Below, one piece after another: positions 38,701 to 42,925 of a stretch of DNA of 64,000 nt. The translations under genes and the position numbers were made by a program. The stretch is taken from NCBI RefSeq assembly GCF_014692675.1, contig NZ_JABFCZ010000001.1:62001-126000 (forward strand), in the 5' to 3' direction. Each line of letters opens with the position of its first letter. The stretch's first letter is position 1. This stretch comes from Roseibium aggregatum (GTDB lineage: Bacteria; Pseudomonadota; Alphaproteobacteria; Rhizobiales; Stappiaceae). Under the pieces are notes generated by a model, which did no database searches, was not told the DNA's origin, and worked only from the letters and a program-made list of their open reading frames with translations.

Positions 38701-38909
38701 ACGAAGCCGCCCCAGATACTGTTGGTCCTGTTGCCTTTGGCCGGGTCGCCCATCAGGGCTTCGCCATCCCAGCGGTCGGCCGACACTTCCGAAATCAGGG
38801 AGCGTTCAGCCGCCAGATGGTCCCAGAATGCGTCTAGACCGTTGGCGCCGGGCAGACGCATGCCGAGGCCGATGATGGCAACCGGTTCCCGCGTTCCTCC
38901 CTTGGCCAT
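18099..38909 (-). CDS. sbnO: Trans-AT PKS, six KS domains, glutarimide-type start
   Basis: A 6936-residue AT-less modular PKS. Domain order: KS-DH-KR-ACP; KS-B-ACP; KS-KR-ACP; KS-(ACP-like)-MT-ACP; KS-(ECH relic)-ECH2-ACP-ACP; KS-DH*. KS cysteines fall at 177, 1663, 2674, 3693, 4873 and 6218; ACP serines at 1391, 2420, 3432, 4632, 5862 and 5971. The start at 38909 has a G-rich Shine-Dalgarno (GGGGGAG) about 7 bases upstream and lies 13 bases after the AT-ER gene. The first two modules match the arrangement that builds the glutarimide ring in lactimidomycin- and gladiofungin-type systems. The malonyl AT must come from the adjacent AT-ER protein. The last module lacks an ACP, which the next PKS supplies. 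The symbol follows the recalled sesbanimide cluster layout; the enzyme class is certain. Confidence 0.93.
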   Translation of the reverse strand: MAKGGTREPVAIIGLGMRLPGANGLDAFWDHLAAERSLISEVSADRWDGEALMGDPAKGNRTNSIWGGFVEDADCFDAGFFGISPREAAWMDPQQRFALEMSWHAIEDAGYRASDLAGSRTGVYMGVCHWDYAELLEKHLAQVDAYTPTGIAFSIIANRVSHFFDFQGPSITNDTACAASMTSIYEAVRALQDGTCDLALAGGVNLIWSPNHFVAFSKAGMLSKDGKGKAFDDAADGYVRGEGGAVLLLKPLSRALADGDPIHAIIRGIGINHGGRTNSLTVTNPLAQAKLITEVHREAGVSPDSIDYVEAHGPGTPLGDPIEISGLKQAFATLAEENGVTFTGESCGIGSVKTNIGHLEGAAGVAGIVKVLAALKHGQLPANVGFRELNRLIDLSGTPFRIQSEATAWPHEQGRSRRACVSSFGFGGSNGHVVLEEPPVQKPVAADGEKSLHVIPLSAVTEARLSEYVAALLRFVEQADGERISLADIARTWQAAREPLEARCAFFVRTLEGLADALRASLIGDGLSGRLFPKGIDEANVPEPAKEMEFASRWIAGEDVHWPTGGKAEGSRIHAPVYPFERERHWMDLSLGAKDQHPVPHPLLHWNTSRFDGCSFTTRLTGDEFVLYDHHVGDSQVLPGVACLEMARAAVDVAGGLQSPSFAIEDVVWSKPIRIADRRAVTVETALERREPDRIRFSIRTAEEPGDRVSNVPNAQGTLLPLTEAPATSVNLDELKAHMSGRVEPQTCYDRLRTSGVDHGPSFRALAQVHRGTSEALAQLKLPRRLLASLDAMPLHPVLLDAAIQAWVAIGDDTPSGAAVPFSCRRIEVFGACEPVMWVHVRLTSGAAPDAPMRHLDIDLYDKTGVKKAAFHDLALRVLKPGVEVTAEVTGDAADPSLSMVVTDGNWQEAPLQLRTGGATGQTRILLAGATAETAAVIGERTGWGVDRLPDVAESGIAEAAETLFIAAHRIVADILRARPAEPIRILILATDAVPVPAVAPLAGLLKTAAIENPKIGGRVITLAGECSPDRLSSIALAEARASDTLVELRYSAAGMRQAWMPVSETSLEEPEPFSIDPDGVYWITGGLGGLGLIFADWLVARGARKLVLTGRREKPDRDGQARLEALREQGADVAYFACDIAKPEEVEDVAARIAREQGALKGIIHTAGILDDGYILTQEVAKAAGVFAPKVAGTVNLDRATQDQPLDFFVLCSSIASVFGNAGQAAYAAANAFMDAFAETRSANVASGARKGKTIAVAWPLWSEGGMSVDMATLEAMKRRLGLTPLPTEAGLAALETVLSGNGSPRSTVLHGDLERIDAVLAGFGESPDVEPVDVAPEQTADTPVAAGIDDATLKRKTVDYVRDILADVLEMDAARIRANRKLEEYGLDSIAIVESTNRLEEALGPLSKTLFFEYVDLEGVADHLVAEHKPALQSLFAEDEVAVKAEAAPPPPAQKTAAMEARPAGVVSSAPVQEEESQRPAEPARDDRHDIAIVGLSLHVSKADDQDAFWKMLSEGIDGFEPVPSERWDNSALHHGERDVLGKTVVKTGAFLKDIDKFDPRYFRISQAEAELMSPEVRLFLQASVEAFEDAGYSRETMARRTGGDVAVIVGSMTNEYDLYGFQNMLMRGSLASGSYTGTVPNMVSYYYGFTGPSYFLDTMCSAASTCVHEAVHMLRAGRCRMALAGGVSLLLHPQKLIATSQEHFTTKSADVIRGYGLGAEGTILGEGVGALVLKPLADAERDGDHIYGVITGSGISNAGVRNGFTVPNPNQQAVAIERALDDAGISPKTIGYIEGHGSGTALGDPIEVKALTQVFRKHTDAVQTCPIGTVKSNVAHLLGASGLAGIVKVLAQLKHGQLAPSLHAETLNPDIPFAASPFYVQRELSPWTRLKDEAGRELPRRAGVTSIGAGGMNSHIIIEEYRTPVRPAARQEPDLLVFSALTADRLRTVLQRFKTYLQGHPDNRLADIAYTLQSGRNELTCRLALIARDRAEALAAIDTFLASGECAPGMVPGMVYVPSILDCDPPEDRDALIADCAARRLEAVASAWCAGASVDWDVLNEGRDVRRVSLPAYPFERIRCWCQEEPDAPSVVNPIGARSKLHPFIGLNRSDVTGLRYTTAIHLKELRDYVYTDGGRDTVLPTVAAEIAAAAARIAGMAEHPFVRELQITASPNWSEVRDLEIAVEPGAAGGTVRVETVTQTDQRLPWLRATVTETAGRAERHKDIAALRRAATEVLDSKAVYDALKARRLAFGPYLEGIDQAWRLADGGVLCRLRKEPPQQDFFKKNIFCPAPALGAAFEALLLAAPDLADHTIHAIDSAELAGADISDVLCLPEADGRFSVQFLDSNGRIMADMSGIAYGGQAVARAVETRSETPPSDNPVLLLQRDLREKAVAILKFAASDLGAREAFHDLGFDSISLTRYANDISAAYGIDLSPAIFFECEHIEALAEHLVKRHGVVPQTAKTDTAPAQAIPAQAAADVVSSPPLPDPVTAPAPKRSGGPADDRIAIIGMAGRFPQSPDVESFFDNLLAGRDLTSDLPLERYSLAYAERLCKAGFTGHGGFLEDVDRFDAAFFKVSPVEAERMDPQQRLLLETAWRALEDAGYTPEDLPRRTGVFVGITSLDYADLWHAEGLAADGYVATGNSLAMAANRLSHQFNLSGPSQAIDTACSSSLVALLRARDALRAGQCSAALVGGVNLCLSLEGFEGPHQAGMLSPTGHCHTFGSAADGYARGEGVAVLLLKRLADAERDGDRILGVIAGGAENHGGRSGALTAPNAKAQAQLIVEAMDGIDPHTVSFIEAHGTGTELGDPVEINGLRRAYAALTGTERASAPPVGLGTVKSSIGHLEAAAGLAGVIKILMAMRRNELPPTLNSTPLNPHIDLDGSPFRIVTEREPWPAGNATAPRRAGVSSFGFGGTNAHVVLESYDAPSSGSRQPLAPHSFAPTRFWLPTVKPAQTERDRMLFAADWVPAEASGQPYVGRRLAVGCGVQIGQGHGAEVVHLAPVGRGIGEAYADAARQLLELLQREMASPAHDDLLIQLAVPADGDGTLYAGLFGMLMTAAQEEPRIKIQMLEVPSASTAEMVAEWLLAEAGAPGGTHSRYQNGRRTIRTWRELPHSAPQHRWRDGGAYLIAGGMGGLGRLVAEDIARTAKGAVLVLTGSKPIDDDRQDVLKSLRELGAVTAYRQVDMADAAAVKALVGHIVEVHGGLSSVIHCVGTLRDGFLAGKSNEDLQAVLAPKVAGAIALHDACAGLDLDAFVLFSSLAGPFGNAGQADYAAANGFLDALARSSGGAIKSIDWPLWQEGGMRVDEATEQALFRRMGQRPLQTAAGLEALHLCLGAGASQVAVVAGEQTRIRNFFAAGQADTAAKPQIQPPAVETTNATVPSAALTAKTRSKLSGLFARISGLAAEAIDPQALLEDYGIDSLMITRLNNELGDIFRDLPKTLFFRHRTLAAVSDYLVETQPLACAEWAGVSETAAAPGEQKPAQTSTYNAVVQRSQHPAQDEPIAIIGISGTYPDAPDLDAFWENLLAGHDAVREIPEDRWSLDGFFESDPDEAVAQGKSYSKWGAFLDGFADFDPLFFKLSPRDAAAMDPQERLFLTSAWQALEDAGYTRDRLKASAGTEHGGARVGVFAGVTKTGYALYGPFTSEGGARVRPSTSFAGMANRVSHILDLSGPSLPVDTMCSSSLTAIHEACEHLRAGSCAMAIAGGVNLYLHPANYAELSAAHMLSPSGQCRSFGEGADGFVPGEGVGCVLLKPLSRALADGDRIHALIKGSAVNHGGRTNGYTVPSPAAQRDVVRAALDHAGLSARDLGSIEAHGTGTDLGDPIEVDGLTQAFAADTTDTGFCALGSVKSSIGHLEAAAGIAGLTKAVLQMQHRTLVPSLHAERTNPNIDLAKSPFTLQRDAAPWVSDEPRRAGISSFGAGGANAHVIVEEWTEPQSADRSGATGTGPQAIILSARDGDRLMEAAERFLAYLRKADTAKQPDTAPDLAAVISDLCMKLGSLLDVDPCDIDPEESFDALGLDASHASAMTRWIASSFSASLNLSDVELAGSVKGLASILCANGGQGAKPTNALDLADIAYTLQVGREAMDCRLGILARDIGELAEILEAWIAGSDRDLPVFVSHPHGKRGVLSSLSDDEVIAEVVARAWETDRLETVLRLWVEGVDIAWSALPQKQPAQIVSLPTYPFERNRYWIPAEIRGGLLGVDESTGLRQAVETPAGDAALLAEQETLEMAVARVLRVVLNEIPETDVMSTFWPWLEAAKALLDTQGRDNAASSEDAWAAWQAQKQSGQSLAQMELAETALRALPEILTGRRRATDVLFPDGRQTLVEAVYKENAVAARFSRTVADVVAQVVADRTPTQGKLRILEIGAGTGGTSESVFEALRTHADRIGEYAYTDVSRAFLIHAQRAYADKVPGLTTALFDVEKPLEDQQIAPGRYDLVIAANVLHATADIGRTLARVRETMAPGGVLLMNETSKPTLFTHVTFGLLEGWWRFTDPERRIPGTPSLTPNSWRTALAQTGFSWIAGSSKPELSLGQQIIAARAEGPAATEAASPMTAAVKAAANDVGPTVAATPVRASSENPLRAILLAALAETLNVAPSAIDVEKSFADYGLDSILGAELVHRLRKALGIDLDQTALFDFTNVLRLESYLTKEFPQAVATVQITPVEQSAAPANIAPAPVSQPQPSRKGDSHEPIAIVGASGRFAKSDTIDELWAHLAAGDDLVEPVSRFDLAPFYEGAEPGSYGRHGSFLDGIDRFDPVFFGISGLEATYMDPQQRLFLEEAWKTLENAGHAGDDMIGRRCGVFVGCAHGDYQELFIEQPPGQAFWGNTTSLIPARISYWLDLKGPAVAVDTACSSSLVALHLACQAIRNGECEMALAGGVFVQCSPRFFRYANAAQMLSPSGHCAAFGAGADGIVPGEAVGAVLLRPLSDALADGDTVLGVIAASGTNQDGTTNGITAPSAASQERLIRQVYDDYGIDPASIDFVEAHGTGTVLGDPIEHAALVRAYADAELNGHEIFLGSVKSNIGHATTAAGIAGLAKVLWSLNHETIPPTLHFAGGNPAIDFAKGPFRVNDAPVAWPVRPGGKRRAAISSFGFSGTNAHVVIEEAPETAAVREPASSQLFVLSARTPEQLRTQAEHLVSQLEADPDLLPEDVAFTLIAGRRAFAHRLVLVAGDLSELVTRLKAWLAGATESCVETGEAGPSGEEAGRQVSGSVSVADEGQRADQLRALGRAFLTGGHLDVRDMFCEPRRRVPLPTYPFAAKSYWVKATKPVVDQRPEPKLEAAAPVAPQEGQPAPRVRLAAPAAMAASATSADVVRSPKVTLPSIGKAGAPAEPEGEVTRGTDRDGVRRLNLTGAWGKPLASRLTEELEAASRDETVRAVVLTGDTTWKGNGRTVGGFDPEAVLNCAVPVIASVRATASEQAAAIALLSDFLVMADTARLEDVPAPASKLAACLRDRRLGKDRDGILRVPVGQEDEAALRLAGEIANGPREALALLKAHMRCELPLLLTDLPQTELQLDFAGGPQPGFAGSSRKIPLKTDVMDLELFDDGVVLLRMTERDGRNMFTPAFMDGLEEAFAKVAELTQAKVVVLTGHDTWFACGGTADGLADLQQGGSRFTDRRIYSLPLECELPVIAAMQGHGIGAGWSLGMYCDRAVFAAEGIYHSNYLWYGFTPGAGATLIFPHRLGDDLGREVLFTAREYRGRELGERSARVLVKPGREVLGTALTAAHALAGKPRAELLAMKAEMAAPLRALLDAVLERELAMHEKTFIGNDSVRARIAEKFGEADRATETTEASKPSSIDATALRTDIVSSLAEDLMIDVADIRDGDSFLDLGLDSILAVTWIRKLNTSYGIDLPATAVYAHPTVGALIAHVAELVGEQPVTEAAAPATLQSPPVQATPSPTETATGDHRRKLRTEIVSSLAEDLMIETSEIADSSGFLDLGLDSILAVTWVRKLNTRYGIDLPATAVYAHPTVGGLVDHVATLVPVEVSQVVEPEPVPVEADQSPAAIPASVPAQPSVDRHTSTDAIAIIGASGKFPKARNLGEFWENIRSGRDCIDEVPPSRWDIDRYYDPDPQAPGKSYCKWMGALDGAGEFDARFFNITPLEAELMDPQQRLFLETAWHAIEDAAIDPASLAGSRCGVYVSSGPSGYEDLISERNTYSLLGSSGSILAARISYLLDLRGPCLSIDTACSSSLVALAEACESLVSGTCDMALAGGACVLVGPNMFIDTAKVSMLSADGRCFSFDERANGFVPGEGVGAVLLKRLADAERDGDPIHAVIRGWGINQDGRTNGITAPNPKAQTALLKDVYERFEIDPATVGLIECHGTGTPLGDPIEVEGLTDAFEGVPAGDRCAIGSVKSNIGHLLASAGIAGVLKVMLALEHRQVPPSINVETLNSHIPFERTPFAVSRSLCDWDGPSGTPRRAGVSAFGFSGTNAHAVLEEYVPDAVATDGGTPKIFVLSARNRDRLIAYAGDMERFITARPDLDLTALVHTLQTGRSQFGERLAFAFTGRDDLLRKLSSVVAGRPLEGVYLSAGDADAVALFGSDDDARALVAKWLRSGEANGLNKVSELWAKGLAVDWPAMSAARLHLPGYPFERTSYWVEPAEEVQPSGTSETRPVAGSLLGTPPQEGEIGQVAVRINGDEPFLTTHTSGTERLMAGLFLPEIARNALERLSGEPVRSLQHLLWGRPVPVNGKPRDLTVIGMSDSEGLLYQVEADGDEGRPWHLGTVAAEPDGLRERKSLDETGSLPGADITPVFRDFAERCAIYSGPPSAEMATVSEVRRDGDALLARLVLPRGSAEDRQGLLFDPFVLDAVWRLLTFRAGGWVADAGAGNALAFPLSMERMTGFSSLEDKAIVRIDGGSDSVGLTVELYGADGRECLHLEGVRLTRLEQSRDIRIGEEVQP
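20850..24795 (-). other. PKS module 5: KS-ECH relic-ECH2-ACP-ACP (beta-branching)
   Basis: KS5 (about 4710-5127), VDTACSSSL (Cys4873), motifs intact. Two crotonase-fold regions follow. The first (about 5357-5537) is shortened and lacks recognisable oxyanion-hole glycines. The second (about 5557-5807) is a full ECH2-type domain with GHDTWFACGGT, GHGIGAGW and the HSNYLWYGFTPGAGAT region typical of PksI/CurF-type decarboxylases. Tandem ACPs (Ser5862, Ser5971) share GLDSILAVTW; Trp six residues after the Ser is the recognised flag for HMGS-accepting ACPs. Confidence 0.85.
20890..21400 (-). repeat. Tandem ACP-coding repeat, about 327-bp period
   Basis: Two consecutive ACP-coding units lie 109 codons apart (serines encoded at 21326 and 20999). 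The encoded domains agree at most positions, including LRT(D/E)IVSSLAEDLMI, LGLDSILAVTW and YGIDLPATAVYAHPTVG. The DNA is also highly similar, which points to duplication of one carrier. Tandem ACPs are common at beta-branching modules. Confidence 0.85.
24840..28395 (-). other. PKS module 4: KS-(ACP-like)-MT-ACP
   Basis: KS4 (about 3511-3942), VDTMCSSSL (Cys3693), motifs intact. An ACP-like segment at about 4002-4075 interrupts the post-KS linker and has GLDASHAS, so Ala4036 replaces the phosphopantetheine serine. The methyltransferase (about 4250-4560) carries LEIGAGTGGT, NVLHAT and TFGLLEGWWRF, closest to C-methyltransferases of PKSs; O-methylation is not excluded. No KR, so the beta-keto survives unless modified later. 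ACP serine in YGLDSI (Ser4632). Confidence 0.82.
28470..31410 (-). other. PKS module 3: KS-KR-ACP
   Basis: KS3 (about 2509-2930), IDTACSSSL (Cys2674), E-A-H-G-T-G-T, KSSIGH. The post-KS linker is short and lacks the usual L-A-D-I-A-Y-T-L-Q segment. KR3 (about 2960-3350) has AGGMGGLG, FSSLAG and GQADYAAANGF; Asp in L-R-D-G predicts B-type. ACP serine in YGIDSL (Ser3432). The product is a beta-hydroxyacyl intermediate. Confidence 0.85.
31470..34445 (-). other. PKS module 2: KS-B-ACP (branching module)
   Basis: KS2 (about 1490-1925) is atypical: LDTMCSAAS (Cys1663), E-G-H-G-S-G-T, and KSNVAH instead of KSNIGH. The following DH-fold domain (about 2100-2360) starts KLHPFIGLNRSDVTGL and has RDYVYTDGG where a DH would carry DHxVxG, so it lacks the catalytic His. 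This fits the B (branching) domain of rhizoxin and glutarimide synthases, where KS-B performs a vinylogous Michael addition. ACP serine 2420. Here it would close the glutarimide ring with the amide nitrogen. Confidence 0.8.
34500..38909 (-). other. PKS module 1: KS-DH-KR-ACP
   Basis: KS1 (about residues 7-440) has NDTACAASM (Cys177) and E-A-H-G-P-G-T, where Pro replaces the usual Thr of HGTGT; both histidines are present. DH1 (about 590-880) has D-H-H-V-G-D-S-Q-V-L-P-G, with the glycine shifted relative to HxxxGxxxxP, plus DHGPSF and LHPVLLDAAIQ. KR1 has TGGLGGLG near residue 1080, CSSIAS, GQAAYAAANAF, and an LDD motif that predicts B-type. ACP serine 1391. Proposed role: one extension of a malonamoyl starter, reduced and dehydrated to an unsaturated acyl chain. 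Confidence 0.85.
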
Positions 38910-38922
38910 GACCGGTCTCCCC

Positions 38923-41277
38923 CTAACCGACCATGACCGACAGGCGGCGGTTCATAAGATCCGCCGTCTGTTCGAGCAGATTGAGACCAATATCGTCCAC
39001 ATGGCGTGCCCGCCACGGTTCCAGCCCGGTCCCGGCGACCCACTGGTTGAAAGCGCCAAGGGCGGGGCCGCAATGGACCTGAAAGTCCACCTTGTGTTCC
39101 AGATCGCCTTTCAGCGCCCAGTCGGAGGTGTCGCGGAAGTAGCGCCGGAAGACCAGCGCCATGCGGTGCTTGGGCATTTTCTCCGCGCGCTCGATTTCGA
39201 ACGCCGGATAGGTGCGCGCCACATCGGCGAAGACCTCGTCGAAGCTGCGGCCGAAATAACGCTCCTCGACCTGCTTGCGCAGCTTCGGGTCGATCGCATC
39301 CAGTGCCTCGTGCTGGCGGTAAAGCGCAACCAGCCGTTCGGCACGGGAGGGGAAGAACACGCCCTTCTTCAGGACCTGCACCTTCGAGCCCAGCTCGAAC
39401 ATCTCGCCTGACGGGGCATAGGCCGTGTCATAGACGTTGATGCCTTCCAGCATCTCCTTGACCGCGTCGCTGGTGCCTGCCTCCACGGTGCACTGGTTGA
39501 TCGAGCCGGTAACGATGAAATCCGCGCCGAGAACCAGAACGGCGGCGGCGGCTTCCGGCACGCCGATGCCGCCGGCGGCGCCGACAAACAGCTTGCCGAA
39601 CTCCGGAAAACGCTGTTCGGCCTCGTCCCTCAGCTTCAGGATCGGCGGGATCAGGGCGAAGGGCATGCCCTGGTCGGTATGGCCGCCGGAATCGGATTCC
39701 ACGCAGATCGCATCGGCCATCGGCACATTGCGCAGCAGCTCCGCCTCGTCTTCGGTGATCGCACGGGCCTGCAGCAGCTTGGCGATGACCGGCTCGGGCG
39801 CGGCACTCAAAAACTGGGCGGCAACGTCCGGCCGGGAGACCTTGGCGATGACCTTGTTCGCCGCCCGGACCTTGCCTCCATCCCGCTTCAGCCCTTTCGC
39901 CCGGTACCGGACGAGCGCGGGCGTGACTTCCATGAAGGCGGAGGCCTCGACGGCGGTCACGCCTTCCTCCAGCAGCACGTCGGTCAGGTCGTCCTCAAGC
40001 TGGGGGCGGTTGAGATGGGCAATGAAATTGACGCCGAAGGCCGCACCCTCCGGGATTTGCGAACGGATCTTGCGGATCGCCTCCCGCGTCTGGGAAACCG
40101 GCAGGCCGGCCGCGCCGAAAAAGCCGAGCAGTCCGGCACGCGCCATCCGGATGACGATGTCCGTGGAGGCGATGCCCCGGTACATCGCCCCGCTGACATA
40201 GGGATAACGCAGGCCGAACATGTCGCAGAAGGCGCGGGACCCGAGGTTTTCCATGGAAAACCGTCCGAAGCCGGACGCGGCACCGTTGGCCCTGGCGACC
40301 GGCTTCTCGTCGGCAGGACTTTTTTCCGGTTCCGGAGACTGTGTCTGCAGAGCTTCTTTCTGCATGGCTTCCAGGCGAGCGGTCTCTTCCGCCTCCAGAA
40401 CGGCGGCGTCGAGCGGGCCGGCTTCCAGTTCGGTGCGCTTGAACATGGGCCGTACGACCGGCGGTCCGCCGGGACCGATCTCAACGGTATCGGCGAAGGC
40501 AACGCCCTTGGCCATCAGATAACGCAGGCTTTCCGACCAGCGCACCGGCGCGGTGATCTGCTCCACCATCCGTTGGCGGATCTCGCCATCCACATGCGGG
40601 CGGGCGGTGACATTGGAAATCACCGGCACCTGCTGTGGCGCGAATTCCGTATCCGCCACAAATTCGGCGAAACGCGCGCAGGCGTCTTCCATGAAAGGCG
40701 TGTGGAACGCACCGCTGACCGGCAGCACCTTATAGTGGCTCGCACCGGCTTCCAGGAACAGGCTTTCGGCGGCAACGACCGCGTCCTTGCGGCCGGAGAC
40801 GACAATCTGCTTGGGGGTATTGAAATTCGCCGGGAAAACATCGGTAATGCCCTTGGCTCGCAGCAGGTCCTCGATGGCTGCGGCCTCCAGGCCGAGAACG
40901 GCGGCCATGCCCCCGCCACGAGCCTCAGCCATCAGCGCCCCGCGCTTTTTGACCAGCCGGAGGCCTGCCGCGAAATCGAGAACACCGGCGGCGAAGAGGG
41001 CGACATATTCCGAAACACTGTGCCCGAGCAGGTAGGCCGGGCGGTCATCGGTTTCTTCCAGGTGCGCAAGATACTGGAGCGCATTGACCACAAAGAGCGC
41101 AGGCTGGGTATGGTCCGTCCGGCTCAGCTTTTCCATCGGACCGACCCGGCACAGCTCTGCAATGCTGGAGCCAAGGATGTCATCCGCCTGCCGTGTCAGA
41201 TCCTCAAACCGGGCGAACAGGTCCTGGCCCATGCCAAGCTGCTGCGCACCCTGTCCCGGGAAGATAAAGGTCTTCAT
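38923..41277 (-). CDS. Trans-acting malonyl acyltransferase fused to enoylreductase
   Basis: A 784-residue two-domain protein. The N-terminal AT (about 1-300) starts FIFPGQGAQQLG, has the nucleophile in GHSVSE (Ser87) and His192 in GAFHTPF, matching malonyl-specific trans-ATs. After an acidic linker, residues about 335-784 form an FMN-dependent enoylreductase of the PksE/PfaD (2-nitropropane dioxygenase-like) type, with DSGGHTDQG and GAAGGIGVPEAAAAVLVLGADFI-like segments. It should load malonyl onto all ACPs of the two PKSs and may reduce double bonds in trans. The start overlaps the upstream exporter stop by one base (TGATG, 41275-41279). The PKS gene follows after 13 bases, so all share an operon. 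Confidence 0.92.
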   Translation of the reverse strand: MKTFIFPGQGAQQLGMGQDLFARFEDLTRQADDILGSSIAELCRVGPMEKLSRTDHTQPALFVVNALQYLAHLEETDDRPAYLLGHSVSEYVALFAAGVLDFAAGLRLVKKRGALMAEARGGGMAAVLGLEAAAIEDLLRAKGITDVFPANFNTPKQIVVSGRKDAVVAAESLFLEAGASHYKVLPVSGAFHTPFMEDACARFAEFVADTEFAPQQVPVISNVTARPHVDGEIRQRMVEQITAPVRWSESLRYLMAKGVAFADTVEIGPGGPPVVRPMFKRTELEAGPLDAAVLEAEETARLEAMQKEALQTQSPEPEKSPADEKPVARANGAASGFGRFSMENLGSRAFCDMFGLRYPYVSGAMYRGIASTDIVIRMARAGLLGFFGAAGLPVSQTREAIRKIRSQIPEGAAFGVNFIAHLNRPQLEDDLTDVLLEEGVTAVEASAFMEVTPALVRYRAKGLKRDGGKVRAANKVIAKVSRPDVAAQFLSAAPEPVIAKLLQARAITEDEAELLRNVPMADAICVESDSGGHTDQGMPFALIPPILKLRDEAEQRFPEFGKLFVGAAGGIGVPEAAAAVLVLGADFIVTGSINQCTVEAGTSDAVKEMLEGINVYDTAYAPSGEMFELGSKVQVLKKGVFFPSRAERLVALYRQHEALDAIDPKLRKQVEERYFGRSFDEVFADVARTYPAFEIERAEKMPKHRMALVFRRYFRDTSDWALKGDLEHKVDFQVHCGPALGAFNQWVAGTGLEPWRARHVDDIGLNLLEQTADLMNRRLSVMVG

Positions 41278-42923
41278 CAGGCCTCCAGCTCGACCTTATC
41301 TTTGATCCACTCGATCCTGCCCAGATCCAGCTTGACCACTCGGTCCGCGACATTCCAGTATTTTTCGTCGTGGCTTGTCGCAATCACCAGTTTCCCCTGC
41401 GCTTTCAGTTTTGGAATGAATGAAGTGTAAAAATAATCGCGAAAAATGACGTCCTGTTCGGCCGACCATTCGTCGAACACATAGACCGGCCGGTCCTCGA
41501 CGACCGCAGCGATTAACGCAAGACGCTTGCGCTGGCCTGTCGACAGGTGAAGCTGGTTGAAGCGGCCGTCCTCGAAGGTCACCTTGTCGGCCAGCCCCCA
41601 TTCGGCAATCAGCCGGTTGACCCGCCCGGGATCGATGTCCTCTACGCCGTAGAGCCGGTCGAACAGGTGAAAGTCGACGAAAACGGACGAGAACAGCTCC
41701 CGGTACCCGGCAACCGCCTTGCCGGAAACGGCTGCCTCGCCGACGCCGATCCAGCCGGTCTGAAGCGGATAGAGGCCGGTCATCATCTTCAAGGCGGTCG
41801 ACTTCCCGCTGCCGTTGCCGCCGACGAGGAAGACGACCTCGCCACGGGTGAGCGTCAGGTCCAGCGGACCGACGGTGTAGGCGTCCGGGTCCTTGGTGTT
41901 GTAGCTGAACCGGATCCCGTTGAAGGAAATCGTCGAGAAATCCAGGAACGGCCGGGACAGCCGGCGCGCTTCTTCCGGCGTGGTGCTTGTCGCGGCGGAC
42001 AGTTCGCGGTCGACTTCGAGGATCGACTGCAGGCCGACCTCCGCGCGCATGAACATGGGCGACTGCGCCACCGTCTTCGACAGGGTGCCCATGCAAAACA
42101 GCAGCACGGGGATCACCTGGAATATGATGGTCTTGTGGCCCGAGACATATTCGGGAAAGACGAAAACAACGACGCCGAGCATCAGGAACGTCGCCAGGCT
42201 GCCGAGCAGGATCAGTGAAACCCAGTGCTCGACGGACCGGACCAGAAGCCTTTCTAGGACATGCGACCGTTTCCGGTAGGCGGCGGCCACGGCGTCGCTG
42301 CGCCGTGTGTTGAGGCGAAGCTCCTTGCTGCCGTGAATGATATCGCCGATCGCATCCAGCATCTGGGCCTGCATGCGTTCGATCAGCTGGAGGATGTCCC
42401 GGTAGCGTTTGTCGATCGCCTTGTAGCCGAGGACGCCTGCAAAGACCGTCGCCAGAAACACGATGAAACCGACCGGCGACAGATAGAGCAGGTAGAGCAG
42501 AGCCATGGTCAGGAGGATCATCTGCTGAAAGGCGTCGATGATCAGCGGGAAGGTGACCGACAGGTGATTGGTTTCCTTGGCCACCAGATTGAAGAGCCGG
42601 CCCCGGCCGAGCTTGTCGGCGATCAGGAGTTCCGTCTTGCGCAGCTTGTCGGCGATTTCCAGACGCTTGCGGTTGAGCAGGTCCTCGATGATCGCCTGGG
42701 ACCGGACCAGGGCGAACTGGTTGGCGAGGTAGTAAAGTGCGAACGCGCCGAAGAAGACGACCCAGGCGATGGTGCCGGGACGCCCTGCCTTGGCGACCTC
42801 TTCCGCGACCTTCGTGATCACGACGATCAGCGAGGCATTGGCAAGCCCCGCGACCAGCGTCAGGGCGAGCATGATCCGCAGCTGGCGGGCGTCCGCGCCC
42901 TTGATGAAGTCAATCAGAGCCAT
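41277..42923 (-). CDS. Cyclic-peptide-type ABC exporter (SyrD/PvdE family), copy 2
   Basis: A 548-residue half transporter with six predicted N-terminal membrane segments (for example LRIMLALTLVAGLANASLIVV and a helix pair around residues 130-180) and a C-terminal ATPase. Walker A GGNGSGKST, signature LSTGQRKRLALI and Walker B VYVFDEWSAEQD are all present; the FDEW(S/A)A(E/D)QD form is typical of the cyclic peptide exporter family. The start at 42923 is chosen over longer readings because a GGAGG Shine-Dalgarno lies about 8 bases upstream. Two bases separate it from the upstream exporter stop. Likely exports the polyketide product or a precursor, alone or as a heterodimer with its neighbour. 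Confidence 0.88.
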   Translation of the reverse strand: MALIDFIKGADARQLRIMLALTLVAGLANASLIVVITKVAEEVAKAGRPGTIAWVVFFGAFALYYLANQFALVRSQAIIEDLLNRKRLEIADKLRKTELLIADKLGRGRLFNLVAKETNHLSVTFPLIIDAFQQMILLTMALLYLLYLSPVGFIVFLATVFAGVLGYKAIDKRYRDILQLIERMQAQMLDAIGDIIHGSKELRLNTRRSDAVAAAYRKRSHVLERLLVRSVEHWVSLILLGSLATFLMLGVVVFVFPEYVSGHKTIIFQVIPVLLFCMGTLSKTVAQSPMFMRAEVGLQSILEVDRELSAATSTTPEEARRLSRPFLDFSTISFNGIRFSYNTKDPDAYTVGPLDLTLTRGEVVFLVGGNGSGKSTALKMMTGLYPLQTGWIGVGEAAVSGKAVAGYRELFSSVFVDFHLFDRLYGVEDIDPGRVNRLIAEWGLADKVTFEDGRFNQLHLSTGQRKRLALIAAVVEDRPVYVFDEWSAEQDVIFRDYFYTSFIPKLKAQGKLVIATSHDEKYWNVADRVVKLDLGRIEWIKDKVELEA

Positions 42924-42925
42924 GG

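Noticed and set aside
39679-41430. Plus-strand 583-codon frame over the AT-ER gene
   Set aside because: It has no domain similarity I can recognise and is fully explained by codon bias of the AT-ER gene on the other strand.
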